Counted from the stretch's first letter, positions 22,933 to 31,417 are shown. The stretch: 64,000 bases of DNA from Rubrivirga sp046845755 (GCF_046845755.1 NZ_CP177357.1:62001-126000); one strand, 5' to 3'. Program-made: numbers and translations. The notes: generated from the letters alone by a model not told the origin.

Positions 22933-23611
22933 CCACCCCGCCGCCGGCCTGGGCGACACCGACCCGGGCCAGACCGCGCCCGACCCCGACTCCCCCCTCC
23001 GCACCCCGGACGCGGCCACGCTGCCCGAGGCCGCCGTCGGCACCCAGGCCGTCGACCGGGTGATCGAGGGGCACACGTATGACGGCATCCGCGAGTACGA
23101 CAACCCGATGCCCGGGTGGTGGGTCGGCCTGTTCTGGGCCGGCATCGTGTTCGCGCCGGTCTACATGCTGGGCGTCCACGTCTTCGGCTGGATCGACACC
23201 TACGAGGAGGACTTCGCCGAGCGCGGCGAGCAGCTCGAGGCCGTCCGGCTGGCGTACGCCTCGACGGGCCCGGCCTTCAAGACCGACCCGGGCGCGCTGG
23301 CGGAGTACGCCGGGGACGCCGAGATGGCCGAGGCGGGCGCGGCCCACTTTGCCGCCATCTGCGCGGCCTGCCACGGCGCCGCGGGCGAGGGCGTCATCGG
23401 GCCCAACCTGACCGACGCGTTCTGGATCCACGGCGCCGACCCGGAGCAGCTGTGGACCTCGATCACGGTCGGCTTTCCCACCAAGGGGATGCCGCCGATG
23501 GACGGCCAACTCGGCGAGCAGGAGCGGGCCGAGGTGCTGGCGTACGTCGTCTCGCTCCAGGGGACGGACCCGCCGAACGCGAAGGGCCCCGAGGGCGAGC
23601 CCGCGATGTAG
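22925..23611 (+). CDS. ccoP: cbb3-type cytochrome c oxidase subunit III, mono-heme
   Basis: A membrane-anchored cytochrome c subunit of 228 residues. The CcoP N-terminal domain (TYDGIREYDNPMPGWWVGLFW, then a helix) is followed by one cytochrome c domain with CAACH (146-150) and a distal GMPPM. Proteobacterial CcoP has two heme domains (about 300 residues); only one is present here. Mono-heme CcoP also occurs in other Bacteroidota, so this is not a truncation. The start overlaps ccoQ. Confidence 0.94.
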   Translation: MPDHPAAGLGDTDPGQTAPDPDSPLRTPDAATLPEAAVGTQAVDRVIEGHTYDGIREYDNPMPGWWVGLFWAGIVFAPVYMLGVHVFGWIDTYEEDFAERGEQLEAVRLAYASTGPAFKTDPGALAEYAGDAEMAEAGAAHFAAICAACHGAAGEGVIGPNLTDAFWIHGADPEQLWTSITVGFPTKGMPPMDGQLGEQERAEVLAYVVSLQGTDPPNAKGPEGEPAM

Positions 23612-23620
23612 TGTCGGGAT

Positions 23621-25015
23621 TCAGGACATGGCCGACCGCGCGGCGACCACCTCGGCCGCCGCGCGGCGGCCGGAGCGGATGGCGCCCTCGACGTAGCCCG
23701 ACCACACCGACGCCGTCTCCGTCCCGGCCCAGTGGACGCGGCCGTGGGGCGCGCGCAGGGCCGAGCCGTACTTCGACAACGCGCCCGGCGGGAGGTAGGC
23801 GCCGTAGCACCCGCGCGACCACGGCTCGCGCGTCCAGTCGCGCTCGGCGTAGCCGACCGGATCGTGGGCTTCTGGCCCGAGGTGCTCCGCCAGCGTCGCC
23901 ACCACCTCCTGCTGGCGCTCCTCCGGCGTGCGCTCGCTCCACGCGACGGCGGCCTCGCCGTCGAAAAAGCCCGCCAGCAGGCCGACCGGCGCGCCCGGCG
24001 GTGTGGCGTCGTAGACGGGCGAGAACGGCCGCGTGTCGTCGGCGACGCCGCCGTTGAGGCCGGCGTCGCGCCAGAAGGGGCGCCGATACGCGACCCACAC
24101 CTTGATGCAGGTGCCCGTCACCTGACGCGCGAGCAGCGCGCGGCGCCGGGCCGGCAGCGCCGGCGAAAACGCGAGGCCGGCGCACAGGGCCGGCGGCACG
24201 GCCACCACGACGTGCGCCGAGCGGTGCCGCCCGGCCGACGTGACCACCTCAACGCCGTCGTCAGTCGAGTGCACGGCCACGACGGGCTCTTCCAGCCGCG
24301 TCTCGGCCGCCAGCGCGCGGTGCATCCGGACGGCGAGCTGGTGGAGGCCGCCGTGGAACAGCAGGTTCTGCGCGCCGCCCGGCCCGGCCTGGATGAGCAC
24401 CTCCAGCCCTCCCGCGGCCTTGAGGTAGAACAGGAAGAACAGCAGCGAGAGGTCGTCGGGCTCGGCGCAGAACACGGAGCGGACCACGAAGTCGAGCAGG
24501 CGGCGCACGGTCCGGTCGCCGACCTCGCGCGCCGCCCACGACGCGACGGTCTCGCGGTCGAGCGCCGCCGCTCGCGCGCCCTGCCACGGCGCCTCGGCGT
24601 CGACGTGCCGGAGCAGCCGGCCGAGCTTGTGGACCAGCAAGCCAAGGCGCACCTTCGAGACCAGCCCGATCTCGTCCTCGAACGCCTCGCCGTGGGCCTC
24701 GAAGCGGAGGTCACCCAGCCGCCCCCGGCTCCGGCCGTCGAGCGGCGTCGGGAAGGTGGCCACCCCCAATCGGTCCGCCAGCTCGAGCAGGGCCGTCTGC
24801 GTGGGGCCGGCCCACATGCCGCCGAGGTCGACCGTTTGTCCGGCGAGCGCGCCCGCCTCGGTCCGTCCGCCGACGCGGTCGCGGGCGTCGAGCAGGAGCA
24901 CCGACAGGCCCGCTGCTTCGAGGTCGGCGGCGGCAGCGAGCCCGGCGAATCCTGCCCCGACCACGACGCAGTCGGCTTGCCCGACCGGCGCGACATGAGA
25001 GAGGACTGGGGGCAC
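23621..25015 (-). CDS. Flavin-containing amine oxidase (monoamine oxidase family)
   Basis: An FAD enzyme of 464 residues. It has the dinucleotide fold CVVVGAGFAGLAAAADLEAAG, DARDRVGGRTE, the substrate-side DLGGMWAGPTQTAL, and the C-terminal FAD motif GRVHWAGTETASVWSGYVEGAIRSG, as in MAO-type oxidases of primary amines. The FAD is likely non-covalent: the Cys of YLPPG/SRGCYGAY is in the family region but the SGGCY motif is imperfect. GTG at 25015 is chosen close to the Rossmann strand; ATG at 25074 is possible. Divergent from ccoG, convergent with ccoP. Substrate unknown. Confidence 0.88.
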   Translation of the reverse strand: MPPVLSHVAPVGQADCVVVGAGFAGLAAAADLEAAGLSVLLLDARDRVGGRTEAGALAGQTVDLGGMWAGPTQTALLELADRLGVATFPTPLDGRSRGRLGDLRFEAHGEAFEDEIGLVSKVRLGLLVHKLGRLLRHVDAEAPWQGARAAALDRETVASWAAREVGDRTVRRLLDFVVRSVFCAEPDDLSLLFFLFYLKAAGGLEVLIQAGPGGAQNLLFHGGLHQLAVRMHRALAAETRLEEPVVAVHSTDDGVEVVTSAGRHRSAHVVVAVPPALCAGLAFSPALPARRRALLARQVTGTCIKVWVAYRRPFWRDAGLNGGVADDTRPFSPVYDATPPGAPVGLLAGFFDGEAAVAWSERTPEERQQEVVATLAEHLGPEAHDPVGYAERDWTREPWSRGCYGAYLPPGALSKYGSALRAPHGRVHWAGTETASVWSGYVEGAIRSGRRAAAEVVAARSAMS

Positions 25016-25111
25016 GGGGGAGGTGGAAATGGAGGCGCCACGCAAGCAGGGGCCAGCGCGGGGCGCGAAAAACATAGCCCGGCCCCGGACCTCACGGCTC
25101 GGCGCCTCGCG

Positions 25112-25204
25112 TGTGGGGCCTTCCCCTGCACGCCGCGAGGGGCCGCGCCCACCGGGCGACGGGTGGACCGCCGCCGCTCGCGCGGCGCGCCGGGGGACAC
25201 CTTG
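25112..25204 (+). promoter_or_regulatory. 19-bp dyad plus -7-like heptamer before ccoG
   Basis: TGTGGGGCCTTCCCCTGCA occupies 25112-25130 and CACCTTG occupies 25198-25204, starting 68 nt after the dyad. The GTG start of ccoG lies 19 nt after the heptamer. A separate TATGTTT at 25076-25070 on the minus strand may serve the amine oxidase gene. Confidence 0.65.
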
Positions 25205-25223
25205 GGCGCTTCCCCCTCTGCGT

Positions 25224-26666
25224 GTGCCCGCGTTCATCCCCTCCGCCGACGTCGGCATTCTGGACTCGCCCGAGGAGGTCCTGTCGACGCTCCGCGCCGA
25301 CGGCTCGCGACGATGGCTCTACCCGACGCCCTCGACGGGCCGCTTCTGGCGCCGCCGCTTGGTCGTCGGGTGGGGACTGATCGTCTTTTTCGTGGCCCTG
25401 CCCATCGTCCAGATCGGAGGTCGGCCAGCCGTCCTGCTCGACCTCGCGGCGCGCGAGTTCACCTTGTTCGGCTTCACCTTCTACCCGACCGACACGTTCC
25501 TGCTGCTGCTCGTGGGCATCGCGATCCTGGTGACGGTCGCGCTCGGGACGGCGCTGCTCGGGCGCGTGTGGTGCGGCTGGGGCTGCCCGCAGACGGTCTA
25601 CCTCGAGTTCTTCTACCGCCCCGTCGAGCGGTTCTTCGAGGGGGCCGAGCACGTCCGGGCGCGCCGCGACGCCGGGCCGTGGAGCGTCGACAAGGCGTGG
25701 CGGAAGGCGGCCAAATGGACCGTTTACGTCGTCGCCTCGGCGCTGCTGGCGCACACGTTCACGGCCTACTTCGTGGGGTGGGAGCGGCTGGTCGCCTGGA
25801 TGACCGGGCCGCCGACCGAGCACTGGGGCTACTTCGTGCTCGCGGCGCTCACGACCGGCCTCGTCCTGTTCGACTTCGGGGTCTTCCGCGAGCAGATGTG
25901 CACCATCACCTGCCCCTACGGCCGGTTCCAGTCGATCCTGCTCGACCCCGACTCGCTCATCGTCAGCTACGACCCCGGGCGGGGGGAGCCCCGGGCCAAG
26001 CGCGGCAAAAAGGCGCTCGCGGCCGAGCGCGCCGGCGACCGGCCCCCGCTCGGCGACTGCATCGACTGCGGCGCGTGCGTGCGGACGTGCCCGACGGGCA
26101 TCGACATCCGCGACGGGCTCCAGATGGAGTGCATCGCCTGTACCCAGTGCATCGACGCCTGCGACGACATCATGGACGCGATCGACCTGCCGCGCGGGCT
26201 GATCCGCTACACGTCCGAGCGGGCGCTGGAGGGCGAAAAAACCCGCGTCGTGCGGGGGCGGACGGTGGCGTACGGCGTGCTGCTGGTGGCCGTCGCGGCC
26301 CTCTTCACCGTCGCCCTAGCCACGCGCCACGCCTACGACGTGTCGGTCGCGCGGGCCGTCGGCGACCCGTACGTGGTGCTGGACGACGGGCGCATCGCCA
26401 ACCGCGTGCGCGTGCGCGTGCGGAACCAGACGGCGACGGCCGGGGCATTCCGCGTCGAGCTGGCGTCGCCGGCCGACGGGGAGATCCGCCTCGGCGCGGC
26501 GATGCCGATGGCGGTGGCGCCGGGCGAGATGGTGCGGGTCGAGGGCTTCGTGGTGGTCCCGGCGGCGGCGGTCGCCAGCGGGCAGGCCCCAGCGACGGTG
26601 CGGCTGGTGTTCGCCAACGGGACCACGCGCGAGGCGCCATTCACGCTCCTGGGCCCGAGCCGCTAG
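25224..26666 (+). CDS. ccoG: cbb3 oxidase maturation ferredoxin CcoG/RdxA
   Basis: A polytopic membrane iron-sulfur protein (480 residues) that reduces Cu(II) during cbb3 oxidase assembly. It has about five helices, the periplasmic-side motif RVWCGWGCPQTVYLEF, then MCTITCPYGRFQS and two 4Fe-4S clusters CIDCGACVRTCPTGID and CIACTQCIDACD. The C-terminal immunoglobulin-like FixG domain begins at about residue 375. GTG at 25224 is the first plausible start after the promoter heptamer; coding-like frame further upstream crosses the dyad and is discounted. Confidence 0.94.
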   Translation: MPAFIPSADVGILDSPEEVLSTLRADGSRRWLYPTPSTGRFWRRRLVVGWGLIVFFVALPIVQIGGRPAVLLDLAAREFTLFGFTFYPTDTFLLLLVGIAILVTVALGTALLGRVWCGWGCPQTVYLEFFYRPVERFFEGAEHVRARRDAGPWSVDKAWRKAAKWTVYVVASALLAHTFTAYFVGWERLVAWMTGPPTEHWGYFVLAALTTGLVLFDFGVFREQMCTITCPYGRFQSILLDPDSLIVSYDPGRGEPRAKRGKKALAAERAGDRPPLGDCIDCGACVRTCPTGIDIRDGLQMECIACTQCIDACDDIMDAIDLPRGLIRYTSERALEGEKTRVVRGRTVAYGVLLVAVAALFTVALATRHAYDVSVARAVGDPYVVLDDGRIANRVRVRVRNQTATAGAFRVELASPADGEIRLGAAMPMAVAPGEMVRVEGFVVVPAAAVASGQAPATVRLVFANGTTREAPFTLLGPSR

Positions 26667-26709
26667 CGCTGGTCCCAGAGGTCGCGTGCGATCCGGAAGG
26701 CGAGACGAC

Positions 26710-26761
26710 GAGGGGAGAGGAGACGAGGCCCTCCGCAATGTCCTCCTCTCCTCTCACCCTC
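26710..26761. terminator. Hairpin after ccoG
   Basis: A purine-rich arm GAGGGGAGAGGAGACGAGG pairs with the pyrimidine-rich CCTCCTCTCCTCTC arm about 13 nt later, ending in CTTCTCTC. It separates ccoG from the ccoH promoter. Confidence 0.5.
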
Positions 26762-26819
26762 TTCTCTCCGGGTCGTCGAGGGGCGGAACCCGCACAAGCA
26801 CGTCTCCTCCGTGCCATCC

Positions 26820-26912
26820 TGTGGGGCGTTCCCCCGCACGGCGCGTGGGGGGCGGACGGCGCGGGCGCGAGCGGGCGCCGGGCCGGGGCGCGCCGGCCGG
26901 CGGGCGATCCTG
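26820..26912 (+). promoter_or_regulatory. 19-bp dyad plus -7-like heptamer before ccoH-I-S
   Basis: TGTGGGGCGTTCCCCCGCA occupies 26820-26838 and GATCCTG occupies 26906-26912, starting 68 nt after the dyad. Only ACGCC separates the heptamer from the ATG, so the transcript is probably leaderless. Confidence 0.65.
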
Positions 26913-26917
26913 ACGCC

Positions 26918-27085
26918 ATGCCCGACCCCGAGCGCCGCCCGCCTCTCATCCCGAGCCACATCGCATGGCCGGCCTTCGTCGTGTTCCTGCTCGCGATCAG
27001 CCTCACGATGGTGGCCGTGACCGTCACGGCGGCGCGGTCGGACGGCGGCGCGCGGCTCGTCGAGACCGCCGCGCCGGGCGAATGA
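26918..27085 (+). CDS. Short CcoH-position membrane protein
   Basis: A 55-residue single-span protein (HIAWPAFVVFLLAISLTMVAVTVTAA) ending in GGARLVETAAPGE. It sits where ccoH/fixH lies in other ccoGHIS clusters, but is much shorter than FixH (about 150 residues) and keeps only the anchor. It may be a reduced CcoH or an unrelated helper. Its stop overlaps the ccoI start (ATGA). Confidence 0.72.
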   Translation: MPDPERRPPLIPSHIAWPAFVVFLLAISLTMVAVTVTAARSDGGARLVETAAPGE

Positions 27086-29520
27086 GCAGCACGGCCCCGG
27101 CCGCCGTCGAGGCGGCGTGTGCGCACTGCGGACTGCCCGTCGGCCGCCGCCCCGTCACGACAGCGGCGGGTGAGCCGTGCTGCTGCCGGGGCTGCGCCGT
27201 CGTCCGCGACGCGCTCGCGAGCGCGGGGCTCGGCGACCGCTACGACCAGCTCCGCGCGCTCACTCCGCCAGCCGGCCAGCGGCCTCAGGCGCCCGACGCG
27301 CTCGCGCTGGCGGAGCTCGACCGCGACGCCTTCGTCGCCGAGTCCACGCGCCCGCTCGACGGTGGCCTGCGCGAGGCGCGGCTCTTCCTCGACGGCGCGC
27401 ACTGCGCCGCGTGCGTCTGGCTCGTCGAGCGGCTCCCGCACGAGGTCCCGGGCGTCGCGAGCGCCCGCCTCGACCTGGCGCGAGCGCGGCTGACGGTGGC
27501 GTTCGACCCCCGCGCGGTCCGGCTCGGAGACATCGGCCGGTGGCTAGCACGGTTCGGCTACGCCTTGCGCCTGTCTGCCCCGGCGACAGGCGCCGCGAGC
27601 GATGCCGAGCGCGCGCTCTTGGTGCGGGTGGGCGTGGCGTGGGCGCTCGCCGGCAACACGATGCTGCTCGCATTCGCCCTGTACAGCGGCCTGAACTCGG
27701 GCCCGCTCGCGACGGCCGCGCGGTGGGCCTCGCTGGCGCTCGCGATCCCGGCGGTCGGCTACGGCGCCGCGCCCTTCTTCCGCCGCGCGTGGGGATCAAT
27801 CGGGCTCGCGTGGCGCGCCCGCGACCTACGGCGGCTCCACCTCGACACGCCGATCGCGCTCGGCATCGCCGTCGGCGCCGGGCAGAGCGCGGTCGCGACG
27901 GTCACCGGCCACGGTGAGGTCTGGTTCGACTCGGTGACCGTCTTGATCGCGGCGCTGCTGACGGCGCGGTGGCTCCAGCTGCGGAGCCGGCGCCGGGCGG
28001 GCGAGGCGTCGGAGCGGCTGCTCGCGCTCGTCCCCCGCGTCGCGCGGCGTGTCCGCGACAGCGTCAGCGAGACGGTCGAAGTGGACGAGCTGGCGCCGGG
28101 CGACCTCGTCGAGGTCCGGGCCGGCGAGGTCGTTCCGGCCGACGGGACCGTCGACACGGGCGCCAGCCGGATCGACCGGGCGGCGCTCACCGGCGAGTCC
28201 CGGCCCGAACCCGTCGCGGTCGGCGACCCGGTCGAGGCGGGCACGACCAACCTCCGCTCGCCGCTCCGCATCCGCGTCCGCGCCGTCGGCGCCGCCACGC
28301 GCGTCGGGCGGTTGCTCGACTGGGTCGAGCGCGGCGACCCGGGCCGGGCGCCCGTCGTGCTCTGGGCCGACCGCGTCGGCGGCGCGTTCGTGCTCGGCGT
28401 GCTCGCCCTCGCCGCGCTGACGGCCGCCGTCTGGCTCCGGCTCGACCCGGCCCAGATGCCCGCGCACTTGACGGCGCTGCTCGTCATCACCTGCCCGTGC
28501 GCGCTCGGGATGGCGACGCCGCTCGCGCTCGCGGTCGCCCAGGGCCGCGCGGCTCGCGCCGGGCTCTTCGTCAAGGCCGAGGGCACGGTCCAGCGGCTGA
28601 CCGACGTGGACACGGTCGTGCTCGACAAGACGGGGACGCTCACCGAGGGACGGATGGCGGTCGTCGACGTGTGGGGCGACGACGGCGCGCTCGCGCTGGC
28701 CTCCGCGCTGGAGGCCACTACGACGCACCCGCTCGCGGACGCCATCGGCCGGTGCGCGGAGCCCTCTCGCGAGCCGGTCACCGATGCCGAGTCGACCGGC
28801 GGGGCGGGCGTTCGGGGCGTCGTCGGCGGGCGCCGGGTGACGGTCGGGCGGCCGTCGTGGGTCGCCGCCGAGACCGGCCCGCTGCCCTCCGAGCTAGAGG
28901 CTGCGCTTGCCGGATGGGCGTCGGCGGGCCACACGCCGGTCGCCGTCGCCGTCGACGGCCGCGCGGTGGCGGCGCTGGCCGTCGGTGATGCCCTCCGCGA
29001 CGGCGCCGCCGACGTGGTAACCTGGCTCCGCGCCCGGGGCGTCGACGTCTTCCTCCTGTCCGGCGACGCCCCCGCGACGGTCGCCGCCGTCGCCGCCCGC
29101 CTCTGGGTGGACGGCGCCCGGGGCGGCGTCTCGCCCGAGGGGAAGCGCGAGGCCGTCGCCGCGCTGCAGGCGGCGGGCCGGACCGTGCTCATGGTGGGCG
29201 ACGGCGTCAACGACGCGGCGGCGCTGCGGCAGGCGGATGTGGGCGCGGCCGTCGGCGGCGGCACGACCGCCGCGCTCGTCGCGGCCGATCTCTTTCTGAC
29301 CCGGCGCGGGCTCGCGCCCCTTCTCGACGTGCTCGACGGCGCCGACGCCGCGATGCGGACGGTCCGCCGTCTGCTCACGGTCTCGCTGGGCTACAACGTG
29401 CTCGGCGCCGCGGCCGCCGTCGCCGGGCTCGTGACGCCGCTCGTGGCCGCCGCCGCGATGCCCGTGTCGTCGCTGGCAGTCGTCGCGCTCGCGCTGGCCC
29501 AGCCCTCCTTCCGCTCATGA
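27082..29520 (+). CDS. ccoI: Copper-translocating P1B-type ATPase for cbb3 assembly
   Basis: An 812-residue P-type ATPase that supplies copper for the CuB site of the oxidase. The N-terminal Cys-rich domain (CAHCGLPVG, EPCCCRGCAVV) is typical of FixI/CcoI. It is followed by an HMA domain (LDGAHCAACVWLVERL), the transmembrane CPC metal site (VITCPCALGMATPLALA), the phosphorylation motif DKTGTLTEG, the nucleotide-binding THPLADAI/GHTPVAVAVDG and the hinge MVGDGVNDAAAL. ATGA overlaps at both ends (with the upstream small gene and ccoS) indicate tight translational coupling. Confidence 0.95.
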   Translation: MSSTAPAAVEAACAHCGLPVGRRPVTTAAGEPCCCRGCAVVRDALASAGLGDRYDQLRALTPPAGQRPQAPDALALAELDRDAFVAESTRPLDGGLREARLFLDGAHCAACVWLVERLPHEVPGVASARLDLARARLTVAFDPRAVRLGDIGRWLARFGYALRLSAPATGAASDAERALLVRVGVAWALAGNTMLLAFALYSGLNSGPLATAARWASLALAIPAVGYGAAPFFRRAWGSIGLAWRARDLRRLHLDTPIALGIAVGAGQSAVATVTGHGEVWFDSVTVLIAALLTARWLQLRSRRRAGEASERLLALVPRVARRVRDSVSETVEVDELAPGDLVEVRAGEVVPADGTVDTGASRIDRAALTGESRPEPVAVGDPVEAGTTNLRSPLRIRVRAVGAATRVGRLLDWVERGDPGRAPVVLWADRVGGAFVLGVLALAALTAAVWLRLDPAQMPAHLTALLVITCPCALGMATPLALAVAQGRAARAGLFVKAEGTVQRLTDVDTVVLDKTGTLTEGRMAVVDVWGDDGALALASALEATTTHPLADAIGRCAEPSREPVTDAESTGGAGVRGVVGGRRVTVGRPSWVAAETGPLPSELEAALAGWASAGHTPVAVAVDGRAVAALAVGDALRDGAADVVTWLRARGVDVFLLSGDAPATVAAVAARLWVDGARGGVSPEGKREAVAALQAAGRTVLMVGDGVNDAAALRQADVGAAVGGGTTAALVAADLFLTRRGLAPLLDVLDGADAAMRTVRRLLTVSLGYNVLGAAAAVAGLVTPLVAAAAMPVSSLAVVALALAQPSFRS

Positions 29521-29669
29521 ACGTCCTCTACATCCTGGTGCCGCTCGCGCTCGCGCTCGGCCTGGGCGGCGTCGCCGCCTTCCGGTGGGCCGTCCGCGAC
29601 GGCCAGTTCGACGACGTCGACACGCCCGCCCTGCGCGTCCTCCTCGACGACCCCGACGACCATGCCTGA
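29517..29669 (+). CDS. ccoS: cbb3 oxidase maturation protein CcoS
   Basis: A 50-residue protein with one transmembrane helix (MNVLYILVPLALALGLGGVAAF) followed by RWAVRDGQFDDVDTPALRVL, the conserved CcoS motif in which WAVRDGQFDDLDTP is typical. CcoS is needed for heme/copper insertion into the oxidase. The ATG overlaps the ccoI stop (ATGA) and its 3' end overlaps the next gene by 8 nt. Confidence 0.93.
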   Translation: MNVLYILVPLALALGLGGVAAFRWAVRDGQFDDVDTPALRVLLDDPDDHA

Positions 29670-30690
29670 CCGCACGCCCCGCGCCGCCGCCCTCTCTGCC
29701 CCCATCCCGACCGCCCCAGTCGACGGCGCCGTCGTGCCCCTCGACGCGGCGACGTTCCGGTGGTCGGCCCCGCCCGGCGCCGCCGCCTTCGACCTCCGCA
29801 TCGCGCCGGCGTCCGCCCCCGACTCCCCGGTCGTCGATCTGGCGGCCCTGCCGACGACCGAGGCCACGGTCGCCGATGCCCTGCCCTCGGGGCCGTGTGT
29901 ATGGTGGGTCCGGCGCGAGGGCGGGCCGTGGAGCGCCGCCGCCCGGTTCGTGGCCGGGACCGCCGCCGACCTCGAGGTCGTGCGCCAGCAGGAGGAGGCT
30001 GCTGCCGAACGCCAGCGGCTTGCCCGCCGCGAGCCCGCCGCCCCAGCCGGTCCGCCGCCCGCGCCCGTCTGGCCGCACGCCACAGGCCCCGCCCTTTCGG
30101 ACGCCGCCCCGCTCGACTGGGCGACTGTGCCCGGCTTCGGCGCGCCCGCTCGCGCCGACCCCCCGGTCCTCGACGTCGCTGCGCCGTCGGTCCGGTCGCC
30201 GCTCGGCGGCGAGGTGGTCGACGCCGCCGCCGTCGCGCTGCAGTGGACGGCTGTGCCCGGCGCCATCGCCTACGACGTCGAGCTGTCCCCCGACCCGTCC
30301 TTCGAGGCTCTCGTGCTGGCGCTCGACGCCGGCCCGGCGACCGAGATCATGTTGCCCAACCTCGTGCCCGCAGCGGGCCACCGCCTGCTGTGGCGCGTCC
30401 GCGCCCGGACCCCGCTCGGCGCGACGCCGTGGAGCCGCTACGGCCGGTTCTACCCCGCGCCCCTCGCCGCCGTCGACGCGTTCCACACTGCCCTCGACGC
30501 CGCCCTCGCCGCCGGCCGCCGCCGCCGCGACTACGACCGGCTGGCTCGCGACCGCGAACTGGCGCTGCTGCCCACCTACGAGCGGAACGCCGCGGTCGAA
30601 GAGTCGGGGACCGCCGTTGCGCTGCTCGTCGTGATGGTGGCGACAATGGCCGCCGGGTTCGGCCTCTTGCTTCTCTCGGCCCTGTTTTAG
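29662..30690 (+). CDS. Fn3-like membrane-anchored protein coupled to ccoS
   Basis: A 342-residue protein of unrecognised family. Two beta-sandwich-like repeats resemble fibronectin-III domains: FRWSAPPGAAAFDLRIA...GPCVWWVRREGG near 30-95 and LQWTAVPGAIAYDVELSPDPSF...HRLLWRVRAR near 190-250. Between them is a coiled, Pro/Ala-rich linker (VRQQEEAAAERQRLARRE). The C-terminus is a single helix (VALLVVMVATMAAGFGLLLLSALF), so the protein is tail-anchored, with no signal peptide. Overlap with ccoS places it in the oxidase-assembly transcript. Confidence 0.8.
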   Translation: MPDRTPRAAALSAPIPTAPVDGAVVPLDAATFRWSAPPGAAAFDLRIAPASAPDSPVVDLAALPTTEATVADALPSGPCVWWVRREGGPWSAAARFVAGTAADLEVVRQQEEAAAERQRLARREPAAPAGPPPAPVWPHATGPALSDAAPLDWATVPGFGAPARADPPVLDVAAPSVRSPLGGEVVDAAAVALQWTAVPGAIAYDVELSPDPSFEALVLALDAGPATEIMLPNLVPAAGHRLLWRVRARTPLGATPWSRYGRFYPAPLAAVDAFHTALDAALAAGRRRRDYDRLARDRELALLPTYERNAAVEESGTAVALLVVMVATMAAGFGLLLLSALF

Positions 30691-30721
30691 GGTCCTCGCG
30701 TTCGTAGGCCTCAGACCGGCT

Positions 30722-31411
30722 TCAGTGGTCGGAGACCGTGCACAGCACCTCGGCCGGCGCGTCGTGGGCGGGCGTAAGCGCGTGTGCGCCGCGAGCGACC
30801 GTGAGCAGCCCCATCGCCACGACGACGACGCCCGCCAGCCGCTGGAGTCGGGCCCGGCGCGAGGGGCGGAGCCGCCCGCTCAGCCAGCCCGTCGCCGCCA
30901 GCGCGGGGACCGTCGCCAGCCCGAAGACGGCCATCGTGAGCGCGCCCCGCCCCGGTCCGCCCGTCGTGGCGGCGACCGCCAGCATCCCGTAGACCAGCCC
31001 GCACGGCAGCAGCCCGTTGACGGCGCCGAGCGCCACGAGTGCGCCGCGACGCTCGGACGCCACGAGTCGACCGACGAGGGGCCCCAGTCGCGCGCCGATC
31101 GTGGACGCGCCCGCCCGTCGGGGCCACACGCCGCAGACCGCCAGCCCGGCCGCCACCATCGCAGCGCCCAAGCCGACCGCGAGCACCCCGCCGAGTCCGG
31201 CGAGGGGCTCGCGCAGGGCGACTCCGGCCGCGCCCGCCAGCGCCCCGAACGCCGTGTAGGTCAGGGTCTTGCCGGCGAAGTAGGCCGTCTGGCGCCGGGC
31301 GACGGTCGGGCCATCGCCAAGGCCGAGGAGCGCGACGGACCCGCCGCACATCCCGACGCAGTGGGCGCTCCCGAGGAGGCCCGCGAGGGCGGCGGCGGCG
31401 AGGTCGAGCAT
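30722..31411 (-). CDS. SafE/DsbD_2-type membrane protein associated with cbb3 maturation
   Basis: A 229-residue protein with six hydrophobic segments and the family signature GLLGSAHCVGMCGGSVALL, FAGKTLTYTAFGALAG and AVNGLLPCGLVYGML. The conserved cysteines (MCGG, LPCG) suggest copper or thiol handling. Such genes routinely follow ccoGHIS and are thought to aid copper delivery or export. ATG at 31411 follows a TAGGCTC heptamer by 6 nt. It converges with the ccoS-linked gene, ending 31 nt from it. Confidence 0.85.
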   Translation of the reverse strand: MLDLAAAALAGLLGSAHCVGMCGGSVALLGLGDGPTVARRQTAYFAGKTLTYTAFGALAGAAGVALREPLAGLGGVLAVGLGAAMVAAGLAVCGVWPRRAGASTIGARLGPLVGRLVASERRGALVALGAVNGLLPCGLVYGMLAVAATTGGPGRGALTMAVFGLATVPALAATGWLSGRLRPSRRARLQRLAGVVVVAMGLLTVARGAHALTPAHDAPAEVLCTVSDH

Positions 31412-31417
31412 GGGCCA

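Noticed and set aside
23621..25015. Reading the amine oxidase as a phytoene desaturase or carotenoid enzyme
   Set aside because: The C-terminal motif HWAGTETASVWSGYVEGAIRSG is that of monoamine oxidases, not of CrtI-type enzymes.
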